Assembly: GCA_902773395.1 (NCBI GenBank) | Contig: CACYEJ010000057.1 | Span: forward strand, 1-8,140 | Reading direction: 5' to 3' | From: an uncultured Ruminococcus sp. | Lineage (GTDB): Bacteria > Bacillota_A > Clostridia > Oscillospirales > Acutalibacteraceae | DNA: 8,140 nt | Part shown: positions 1 to 6,484 of the stretch, piece after piece | How positions within the stretch are numbered: position 1 is the first letter of the stretch | Layout: each line of letters opens with the position of its first letter | The notes under the pieces: model-generated | Seen by the model: only the letters and a program-made list of their open reading frames with translations | Databases searched by the model: none | What the model was told of the DNA's origin: nothing | Program-made: the position numbers and the translations under genes

Positions 1-231
1 AACGCTTGATTCTGAGCTCCTATACCCTGCATATTACTGTTACCATGATTAAACGCTTGATTCTGAGCTCCTATACCCTGCATATTTCTGTTGCCAGAAT
101 TAAATGTCTGATTCTGAACACTCATATCCTGCATATTACTGTTACCATGATTAAATGCTTGATTCTGAGCTCCCATACCCTGCATATTTCTGTTGCCAGA
201 ATTAAACGCTTGATTCTGAGCTCCCATACCC
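1..231 (-). repeat. 51-bp coding tandem repeat with 102-bp alternating higher-order unit
   Basis: On the plus strand, near-identical copies begin at 1, 52, 103, 154 and 205; the last is partial and fades near 231, and the array is cut by the left edge. Each copy encodes 17 residues. Copies alternate between two variants. Those at 1 and 103 contain ttactgttaccatgatt (protein HGNSN), while those at 52 and 154 contain tttctgttgccagaatt (protein SGNRN). The true unit is therefore a 102-bp dimer. Since 51 is a multiple of 3, copy number can change without a frameshift. Confidence 0.95.
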
Positions 232-572
232 AGATTTTGGTTAAATCCCTGATTATTATTAGAATAATTGCCGCTTGAATTAGCTTGACCAGTAAATTGA
301 CTATTTCTGTTATATGAATCTATATTGCTGCTCTGTTGCTGAGAATAATTACTTTTTTTCTGTTCTAATTCTCTGTTAAATTTTTCAATAAAATCATTTT
401 CATCTTTTTTTGATTGTTTTTTTAGTATTTCGTTTTCTGCCGCAAGCTTTGTGATTTGATTTTGCTGATTATGCAAATCTTTCATATAATAACTGACAAG
501 AAAACAAGATGCTGCAACAATTCCTATAATCAGAACCACGCAAACTAAAAGAAAAATGAATGCCACAAGCAT
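1..572 (-). CDS. Membrane-anchored coiled-coil protein with Gln/Asn-rich 17-residue tandem repeats (3' end outside window)
   Basis: I do not recognise a named family. My reading of this frame gives 190 codons before the left edge with no stop, so the C-terminus is missing. Residues 1-28 form one long hydrophobic segment (begins MLVAFIFLLVCVVLIIG) ending before YYMKDL, best read as a signal anchor. Residues about 31-73 are charged and Gln-rich with heptad-like spacing (NQQNQITKLAAENEILKK), a likely short coiled coil. From about 77 the chain is almost entirely Gln, Asn, Ser and Gly. From about residue 114 it becomes 17-residue repeats of the form GAQNQAFN(S/H)GN(R/S)NMQGM. The ATG overlaps the TGA of the upstream actin-like gene by one base (TGATG), so translation is probably coupled. 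A GTG two codons later is better spaced from the GGAGG and is an alternative start. The likely layout is a membrane-tethered scaffold or adaptor with a flexible, possibly self-associating tail; that role is inferred from composition only. Confidence 0.85.
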   Translation of the reverse strand, partial: MLVAFIFLLVCVVLIIGIVAASCFLVSYYMKDLHNQQNQITKLAAENEILKKQSKKDENDFIEKFNRELEQKKSNYSQQQSSNIDSYNRNSQFTGQANSSGNYSNNNQGFNQNLGMGAQNQAFNSGNRNMQGMGAQNQAFNHGNSNMQDMSVQNQTFNSGNRNMQGIGAQNQAFNHGNSNMQGIGAQNQA

Positions 573-3500
573 CAACCTCCGAACGGATACCTACCTGCGT
601 CTTTCGGACTAACAATCTTGACATCAGGAATTTCACCATGATAAGCGGTAAGCATATCACCTGCTGTAAACATAAATATCGCATTTTTTATCATTTCAGG
701 ATAAATTGACGAAATAGTTATTGCATTGTTAAAGGCGTTACCGTCTACCGCATCGGCACCTATTGAGCCTTTAAGCGTTGAACTTGCGTTATCAACAAAG
801 CCGCTGAACAAAGCCTCGATAGAATCCTGCTTGCCATCACCGTTATTAATAAGACCGCCGTAAATCTCATTTTTGAAATAATTAAGGAACTGCTCAGTAG
901 CCATCTGATTTACTGTCAGATTAGCTGTATCCTTTTCAAGTGTCGGCTGATCACTTGACTTGTCAAAGTAAGACATCGGATTTCTGAGGATAGACTTGTT
1001 GGTTGTCTCATCGTTTACATCAGAGCCTGTATCAACGAACTCGGTATTCAACGAATTCTTATGAACATTTCTGCCGTAGCCCTCGTAATAACCCGGATTG
1101 ATATCGTCCCAATTTACAGCAGTAACACCTGCCGGCGAATGAATCTCATACTTGTTGATAGACGCATCATACTTAATTTCAAGATTTGACAAACCATCAA
1201 CAAGAGCGTCCTTACCGCTGCCCTTTACTGAAAGCTTGACATCAATACCATTAAAGGCATTATCAAAGTAGCTTTCAATTCTCTCATAAACAGGATTAAT
1301 AGGTCTTGTATCCAACATCTTAATGACATTCAAACCTTCGCCTGCACCGCCGTAGAAGTCAATCTTAATAGCCTTAATATCAACGTTCGTACCTTTTACA
1401 ACTGTTGGAGCAATAGCGATAGCCGTATTGATAAAGTCCTTAATCACAGGCAAGAGGAACAGATAACGTGCAATAAAGTTAGCTGCAACCTTCTGATCAA
1501 TATCATCACGAAGTGAACTGTAATTAAGAATTTCAACAACATTGTTCTCCCAAAAATTCTCTGGATTTCTGCGTTTGCTTGTACCGTTATAGAAGTTGCC
1601 AATCAAACTGCTGACAGCTCCGGCATAATCCTTTTTATTCTGCTTATAATCAAAGAGCGAGTCTCCGTAGCCGGGAATCTGTCCGTTCAAAATATTCATC
1701 AAAACCTGAGCATTCATAGTGTTTTCAGCAATATTTTTAACAGTTTCCTTAATAAGCTGCTTACCTGCGTAATTGACAGAAGAGTAACCGCAAATATTCA
1801 AGTTACTTCCGCTGTCTACATAGATAGCCGTCATATCAGTAGTACTGTCACCGATATCTACATTGATGTTAAGCGTATTTACACCCGGATTACTGTTGTA
1901 AGAAATAGCAACACTCTCATAAAGAAAGTGAGTACCCTTAGCCTTTAGTACAGTATCAAACTTGTCAAAATCAAACTTACTGCACATCGTTTGAATTGCA
2001 GAAGTCCATATCTGACTCAGCGGCTCTTGGAATGTTGAACTCGGCAAAGACGGAACAACGATAATCTCTCTGCAATTGTTGATAATAGCATTGCAGGCAA
2101 TTATGTAACAAATATTTGAAATAATAATATTAGGATTCTTTTCGCTTGCGCCACGAGCACTAGTAAGTGCTGTTTTGTTGCTTGTGCCAAGATGAACACC
2201 TACACGCTCATATTCGCTTGCTCTCTTTACGAGCGGCATCCATGAATTCTTATACAAATAATAATCGTTGAATCCAACACTAGCATCGTAATCAACTGCT
2301 ACTGACGGGAACTTTGAAGAACTAAAATCATTCGGATTATTAACAATGTACTTATAATCTCTGCTGTCAACATATTGTGCCAACAGCATACGCATTGTAC
2401 AATTCTTCTCGATAATGCCATCATTATGAAGCGCACCATCGCCAACCCTATACTTCATACAGCTTGAACTGCTGCCAAAGTCAACAAAGGCATAAAACGT
2501 ATCCTTCTGCATAGCGGGCTCTTTGTAGTTAAGGTCAAAGCTTACCTGCTGACCGGACTTTAGAATTGCCGGCTTCTCTACACCGTCAATATTGATGTTT
2601 ACTATATAACCGCAATGATGATGATTTGCACCAAACACACTGATAAAATGACTGCATTTTGCTGCTGACTGAGTCTTGATAGCTACCGTTCGTCCTTCTA
2701 CCATAGTCTGCTTTGGGTGCAATCCTTTAAAGAGGATCTTGTTTTCAGCTTCGCCAAGATCGCACTCAAAATACGCATCGTTCTGAAGCTCAACTGTACC
2801 GGCTATACCCTTAAGAGGTGTTTCAAACATAGAGGAATCGCTGTTGCTTAGATAAGTAAATTCTTTGCATCTCTTCTCTACGTTAAGCGGCAGATTAGGA
2901 TACATGCACAAAGTAGGCAAATGCAGAATGCTATATATTCTGTTTGCACCGAACTTCTCAGAATAATCATATCTGAATTGAAGTCTATCTTCATCGCCGT
3001 TATGCTTTTCAAAAACAAATATAGAACTGTAATTAATATCAATGTTTGCATCTATTACAGATTTTTCACCCGAACTGTTAATCGAGCAGTTTACATCAAT
3101 TTTCATATTATTGATAAGCATGCTGCGGTCTTCGAGCATTCTGATCATATCTTCGCTAAACGGATATGTGGTGTAAACATTCTGATTATCGTCCATACCT
3201 ACATAAAGCTCGTTGGAGAAGAACGAATCTGTAAAGTTGTTCTTTAAGCGGAAAAGCTCAAAAAGCACTACAGTATCACCAAATCTCTTCTTAAAACCGA
3301 CATTTGATGCAGGCGGCAAAATAACATTAGTCGTGATATATGTATGAATCAATGTTCTGACAAGCTCCAATGCTTTTGGAACACCAACCTGACCTACAGG
3401 AATAGAATCAGCCGTGAGCTTCAGGATTACACGCTGAGCACGATTTATTAGATTATTGTTTTCATCAGTGAAAATAGACTTGAGCACAGGACCACGCTGA

Positions 3501-4072
3501 CAAAGAGCATTAAATTTCTGCTTCCACGGATTAACGTCCTGATACGTAAGATTATATTCTTTAAGCGGAATTAAGAAAAACTCCTTTGAATAGCAGCCAA
3601 GCCAATCTGAATAATGATTGCCGTTGCCAAATGACACCATGCAGAAGCCAGTATTGCCGTTGTAATCGTTGTCGTTTCCGTCGTTTCTTACAAACTTTTC
3701 TTTCCAAAGCTTTAAGAATCTCGGACTGCCTGCACCCTCTATAGGGATACTATGCACATCTAAGGAATTTGTACCGTCACAGCCATACATGAAAGCACAA
3801 AGCACAGCGATGAACCAACTATACAAGTTTGGACTCGATTGAATCTGGTTCATAATGTTATCAATATTAGCATTGGGGTTATTGGAATCCCATTTTTCAA
3901 GTAACTTCACAAGCTCTGTATGAGTGCTTACAAAATGATCATTACCGCTGTTGTTCACGCTGTTTTCAAATTCAGCCTGAAGTGCGTCGGCATATTCTTC
4001 ATTCGTATCATAAATCTTTGTAAATCTGCCATTTACTTTAGCATCTTTAGTATTAATATTTGCTATCGGCAT
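572..4072 (-). CDS. Giant actin/Hsp70-fold ATPase-like protein (1166 aa)
   Basis: Three motifs of the actin/Hsp70/sugar-kinase ATPase fold occur in the correct order. A phosphate-1-like FVDFGSSSSC lies around D531. A phosphate-2-like VDIGDSTTD spans D739 to D746. An adenosine-motif-like FYGGAGEGL lies at G908-L914. This supports an ATP-binding core from about 520 to 930 or beyond. The protein is about twice the length of DnaK or three times that of ParM/MreB: about 520 residues precede the core and about 240 follow it. I recognise no domain in the N-terminal part. Just before the core is a Cys/His cluster (C473, H475, H484-H486, C487). No signal peptide or obvious membrane segment is seen, so it is probably cytoplasmic. 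Start: ATG with an excellent Shine-Dalgarno sequence, 12 nt after the tubulin-like gene. It ends with a 1-nt overlap into the repeat-protein gene. It may be distantly related to the large SrfB-type Hsp70-like proteins, which I cannot confirm. The gene is certain; the ATPase fold is strongly suggested; filament formation is unknown. Confidence 0.85.
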   Translation of the reverse strand: MPIANINTKDAKVNGRFTKIYDTNEEYADALQAEFENSVNNSGNDHFVSTHTELVKLLEKWDSNNPNANIDNIMNQIQSSPNLYSWFIAVLCAFMYGCDGTNSLDVHSIPIEGAGSPRFLKLWKEKFVRNDGNDNDYNGNTGFCMVSFGNGNHYSDWLGCYSKEFFLIPLKEYNLTYQDVNPWKQKFNALCQRGPVLKSIFTDENNNLINRAQRVILKLTADSIPVGQVGVPKALELVRTLIHTYITTNVILPPASNVGFKKRFGDTVVLFELFRLKNNFTDSFFSNELYVGMDDNQNVYTTYPFSEDMIRMLEDRSMLINNMKIDVNCSINSSGEKSVIDANIDINYSSIFVFEKHNGDEDRLQFRYDYSEKFGANRIYSILHLPTLCMYPNLPLNVEKRCKEFTYLSNSDSSMFETPLKGIAGTVELQNDAYFECDLGEAENKILFKGLHPKQTMVEGRTVAIKTQSAAKCSHFISVFGANHHHCGYIVNINIDGVEKPAILKSGQQVSFDLNYKEPAMQKDTFYAFVDFGSSSSCMKYRVGDGALHNDGIIEKNCTMRMLLAQYVDSRDYKYIVNNPNDFSSSKFPSVAVDYDASVGFNDYYLYKNSWMPLVKRASEYERVGVHLGTSNKTALTSARGASEKNPNIIISNICYIIACNAIINNCREIIVVPSLPSSTFQEPLSQIWTSAIQTMCSKFDFDKFDTVLKAKGTHFLYESVAISYNSNPGVNTLNINVDIGDSTTDMTAIYVDSGSNLNICGYSSVNYAGKQLIKETVKNIAENTMNAQVLMNILNGQIPGYGDSLFDYKQNKKDYAGAVSSLIGNFYNGTSKRRNPENFWENNVVEILNYSSLRDDIDQKVAANFIARYLFLLPVIKDFINTAIAIAPTVVKGTNVDIKAIKIDFYGGAGEGLNVIKMLDTRPINPVYERIESYFDNAFNGIDVKLSVKGSGKDALVDGLSNLEIKYDASINKYEIHSPAGVTAVNWDDINPGYYEGYGRNVHKNSLNTEFVDTGSDVNDETTNKSILRNPMSYFDKSSDQPTLEKDTANLTVNQMATEQFLNYFKNEIYGGLINNGDGKQDSIEALFSGFVDNASSTLKGSIGADAVDGNAFNNAITISSIYPEMIKNAIFMFTAGDMLTAYHGEIPDVKIVSPKDAGRYPFGG
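576..580 (-). promoter_or_regulatory. Ribosome binding site for the repeat protein, inside the end of the actin-like gene
   Basis: GGAGG is read on the minus strand within the final Gly-Gly codons of the upstream gene. It lies only 3 nt from the ATG at 572 and 9 nt from an in-frame GTG at 566. The short spacing leaves the exact start open, and the TGATG overlap favours re-initiation by ribosomes finishing the upstream gene. Confidence 0.7.
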
Positions 4073-4075
4073 AAT

Positions 4076-4085
4076 ATCACCCCTT
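4076..4085 (-). promoter_or_regulatory. Extended Shine-Dalgarno sequence for the actin-like gene
   Basis: AAGGGGTGAT on the minus strand closely matches the full anti-Shine-Dalgarno complement AGGAGGTGAT and sits 3 nt before the ATG at 4072 (its GGGG core is 7 nt away). It begins in the TAA stop of the tubulin-like gene, so the two genes are likely translationally coupled, with strong initiation on the second. Confidence 0.8.
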
Positions 4086-5914
4086 TATCTATTAATCTTG
4101 AGCTTCTGGTCAAACTTCGGGAAATTGAAGCTATAGCCAAGAATATTATCAACAAACACAGACGCATCTTTTCTGATATTGTTTGCAAGAGTATCAGAAT
4201 AAGCTCTTCCTCCGGTAACAGGGAAACTCTTACTTTTTGCAAAATCGTCCAAAATTGATGAAGAAAAAAATCCTGAACCTCTAAACTTTTTCATCTCTTG
4301 TTGATACTCTTCAATATTCAATCCCTTAGCAACAGTCGACACAGCAGCCAACATCTGAATAGCGTTTTCGTGAATTGCACTTGCTTCTCTGTTAAAGCCC
4401 TGTGCAGCAATAGCATCTATGTCACTGAGCAATCTGCCTATAACCTCGTGCATTCCTCTTTGGAAAGGACCTATAGTAAAGCTTGGGAAGAAATTGACGT
4501 CATTAGGCGAAACATTGTTAATCTCCCAGAATGCAATAAGAACGTTTTTAGCATACTGAACAAGAAAATCTCTGATACCATTCTTTACCAAACCTGAGAA
4601 ATCTCTGTTGTAGCGAGCTTCGTTAGTTTGTCCGTCTGTTGCAAATCTCCTCCTAACCTGCAATGCCCACTTAACGAGGAACTGCTCCGAACCGGCAAGC
4701 TGTATATCATTAAAATAAGGGTATATATACTCTGCAAGCAAGATAACAAATTCAATAAAATAATAGAAATTCTTTGCGTCTTCCTTCTCAAATATATCAT
4801 AGATATTATAAGTACCCGACTCTGAGGAGAACGAATATATATTGTGTCCTGTATAGGCACCCGCATTTCTCATAAGCTCCTTAACAGTAACAGCATTGAG
4901 CAAATTAGTGATATGAAGCTGATGCTCCTGCTTGTCAGGTTTAAACTGCATTGCAGTAATATCGTAATTGCAAGAGGTGCCCGACTGAATTATATTTGAC
5001 TTCATATTGACAAAGGTTGCGTCAACCTTCTGGATAGAATCGTCAGAGCGAATCTTATCAATAAATCTAGCCATATAGAAATCGGGGTTCAGCGTTGAGT
5101 AGTCTCTTCCTACACTATGAACTTCGCTGTCCGCTTTGTTAAGCTTTTTAATATTTTCATCATGATGTTTTTTGCTTACAGCGTCAGATTTTACTCTTGA
5201 CTCCAAATCCTTCTTGACATTTTCAATATCAAAGCGGTCTACCGATTCAACACGCTGTCCGTTATAAGCATCAGGATAGTCAATCGTAACATTTCTGTTG
5301 AACTGAGTGGACGGACCTGCTATAATATTATACCTTGCAACATTGCCGCAGCCCGGCACCTGATAAATAGACTCCAACGGAATAAATGTAGCTGCTGTAC
5401 CGCCGCCTTTATAGCCGCCGCAGTTCATTACAATAATAGAATCATTTTGCGTAAGAGTATTCGGATAAAGCTGATCAAAATGAGAATCGGCATGATAAGC
5501 TTCACCAACCCACGGCTTACCGTAAATACCTTCCTTGATATTGAGCTTAATATCGTCTTCTGAACAGCCGATTGCAAGGATATCCTTTGAAGCGGCAAAT
5601 TTTGATTCAAGCGTCATTTCAGGCGTAGGATTATTTACAACCTTGTTAATTGCACTTGAAAATTTACCGCCAGCAGTACTGTCACAAATAACAGCCATGT
5701 TTTCGTTGCCAAACAGAGCCTTATGATATCGGTTATATGCTGTAGCAAGAGTTTTCCATCTTACATCATCGCTCGAATCATCAGCAAAATCAAGGCACTT
5801 ATATTTAAGAGTGACGCCGTTGACATCTTCAAACATACCAATCATTGCCATTGCCTGAACAGATGCGCAGGTAAGATAACCTTCGCCTCCCCACAGGTTA
5901 AGATACGCGTCCAT
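4085..5914 (-). CDS. Tubulin/FtsZ-like GTPase family protein (609 aa)
   Basis: The N-terminal ~210 residues read like a divergent tubulin-superfamily nucleotide-binding domain. There is a glycine-rich first loop (LWGGEGYL, G9-L14) after a short strand, then an acidic LDFADDSSDD (41-50) where FtsZ has its T3 loop. The signature loop follows a hydrophobic strand: SIIVMNCGGYKGGGTAA, with GGGT at 170-173, comparable to the GGGTG(T/S)G of FtsZ and tubulin. Next comes a strand and turn, ARYNIIAGPSTQFN (193-206), placed like FtsZ TKPFxFE. A charged Lys/Glu/Asp stretch (about 233-263) then precedes a long C-terminal region rich in aromatic residues. I could not place a clear catalytic T7 loop (NxDxxD), so hydrolysis is uncertain. 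FtsZ is about 350-400 residues; this protein is longer, as in the Pfam 'tubulin-like' families found beside vWA genes. The ATG follows AAAGGAAG. It lies between a four-helix membrane protein and the actin-like gene, consistent with a membrane-associated complex. Polymerisation is inferred only. Confidence 0.8.
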   Translation of the reverse strand: MDAYLNLWGGEGYLTCASVQAMAMIGMFEDVNGVTLKYKCLDFADDSSDDVRWKTLATAYNRYHKALFGNENMAVICDSTAGGKFSSAINKVVNNPTPEMTLESKFAASKDILAIGCSEDDIKLNIKEGIYGKPWVGEAYHADSHFDQLYPNTLTQNDSIIVMNCGGYKGGGTAATFIPLESIYQVPGCGNVARYNIIAGPSTQFNRNVTIDYPDAYNGQRVESVDRFDIENVKKDLESRVKSDAVSKKHHDENIKKLNKADSEVHSVGRDYSTLNPDFYMARFIDKIRSDDSIQKVDATFVNMKSNIIQSGTSCNYDITAMQFKPDKQEHQLHITNLLNAVTVKELMRNAGAYTGHNIYSFSSESGTYNIYDIFEKEDAKNFYYFIEFVILLAEYIYPYFNDIQLAGSEQFLVKWALQVRRRFATDGQTNEARYNRDFSGLVKNGIRDFLVQYAKNVLIAFWEINNVSPNDVNFFPSFTIGPFQRGMHEVIGRLLSDIDAIAAQGFNREASAIHENAIQMLAAVSTVAKGLNIEEYQQEMKKFRGSGFFSSSILDDFAKSKSFPVTGGRAYSDTLANNIRKDASVFVDNILGYSFNFPKFDQKLKINR

Positions 5915-5921
5915 TTTTCAT

Positions 5922-5929
5922 CTTCCTTT
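5922..5929 (-). promoter_or_regulatory. Ribosome binding site for the tubulin-like gene
   Basis: AAAGGAAG on the minus strand is 7 nt before the ATG at 5914. It decides between two nearby ATGs: the one at 5921 is in another frame and too close to the site. The 42-nt gap to the upstream gene (5915-5956) is very AT-rich but shows no convincing -35/-10 pair and no hairpin terminator. Confidence 0.65.
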
Positions 5930-5956
5930 CTATATGTACGTTATATTAGTTATATA

Positions 5957-6460
5957 TTAGTTTGATTTCAAAGGCTTGAAAAGCGGAATGTAAAATGTTG
6001 CTACACACAACGCAGCCTGAATTAACCAAACGCAAAGCATCAAAGGTGCAACCAATCTCATATCAGACTGGAATGCAATCAAGTAAATTACGAAAGATAC
6101 TGCGAATGTGCAAACACCTGCAATAACTGCAAATAAAGTCCAATCATTGTATACAAAAGGCAAGCTCTTGTCAGCCGTCTTTGCATAACGATAATGAAGC
6201 TGATCTCTGCCTGCAACGTTCAAAAACTTGATAACATAGACTATAATTGCCACCAATGAGCTTAACGACTGTGCAATGTAAGCCTTACCAACCATTGGAA
6301 AGCTGAGGATAAGTCCTGTTCTTTCAGAAAAGCCTTCTGTCTGCGAATAAGACCAGCCCACAACGTAGCAGATAATCGTAATTACAATTATAAAGACTAT
6401 ACCCAAAATGAGTGATACTATCTTTGCTCCGGGATCCTTCTGTGAATAACTTGTTGCCAT
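5957..6460 (-). CDS. Four-helix integral membrane protein (167 aa), function unknown
   Basis: I do not recognise a family. Four hydrophobic segments are clear: about 14-35 (IVSLILGIVFIIVITIICYVV), 58-80, 107-130 and 136-160. Positive residues cluster at the N-terminus (K8, K13), in the 81-106 loop (R85, R91, K94, K98) and at the C-terminus (K162, K165). Acidic residues lie in the other loops (E42, E46, D133). By the positive-inside rule both ends face the cytoplasm. Hydrophilic loops are short, and no enzymatic motif is visible. The ATG has a canonical AGGAGG 7 nt upstream. The gene sits 24 nt after the vWA-like gene and 42 nt before the tubulin-like gene. A role as membrane anchor for the neighbouring cytoskeletal-type proteins fits the context but is inference. 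Confidence 0.92.
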   Translation of the reverse strand: MATSYSQKDPGAKIVSLILGIVFIIVITIICYVVGWSYSQTEGFSERTGLILSFPMVGKAYIAQSLSSLVAIIVYVIKFLNVAGRDQLHYRYAKTADKSLPFVYNDWTLFAVIAGVCTFAVSFVIYLIAFQSDMRLVAPLMLCVWLIQAALCVATFYIPLFKPLKSN

Positions 6461-6467
6461 GCTAATT

Positions 6468-6473
6468 CCTCCT
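6468..6473 (-). promoter_or_regulatory. Canonical ribosome binding site for the membrane protein
   Basis: A perfect AGGAGG on the minus strand lies 7 nt before the ATG at 6460, fixing that start. It sits in the 24-nt gap after the tandem stops (TAA TAA) of the vWA-like gene. Confidence 0.85.
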
Positions 6474-6484
6474 AGTAAATATTA

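Noticed and set aside
1..231. CRISPR array
   Set aside because: The repeats are contiguous 51-bp units with no unique spacers and keep a reading frame, so this is a coding tandem repeat.
6..278. Plus-strand 90-codon open frame with internal repeats
   Set aside because: It is the antisense shadow of the 51-bp repeat array, which encodes a coherent anchor, coiled coil and Q/N-rich tail on the minus strand in line with the operon. No ribosome site precedes it.
502..572. Lipoprotein signal (AASC at residues 20-23) in the repeat protein
   Set aside because: There is no positively charged n-region, the -3 residue is Ala rather than Leu, and the hydrophobic stretch continues past the Cys. A signal anchor fits better.
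469..684. 71-codon minus-strand open frame between genes 4 and 5
   Set aside because: It overlaps the end of the actin-like gene and the start of the repeat protein in a different frame, has no ribosome site, and reads as a low-quality Leu/Cys/Arg-rich shadow.
817..860. Dockerin/EF-hand-like loop NNGDGKQDSIEAL near the C-terminus of the actin-like protein
   Set aside because: The core NGDGK matches, but position 1 of the calcium loop is Ile instead of Asp and there is no second copy. This is most likely chance.
2921..4258. Two plus-strand open frames (108 and 112 codons) opposite the actin-like gene and the end of the tubulin-like gene
   Set aside because: Both are antisense to strongly supported genes, have no ribosome sites, and their composition (Ile, Val, Lys, Arg-rich) is typical of reverse-frame shadows.
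5942..5961. Short direct repeat (tatattagt twice) between the membrane protein and the tubulin-like gene, considered as an operator or promoter
   Set aside because: The stretch is almost pure A/T and partly overlaps the upstream stop codon. No paired -35/-10 elements can be placed, so chance is the simplest explanation.
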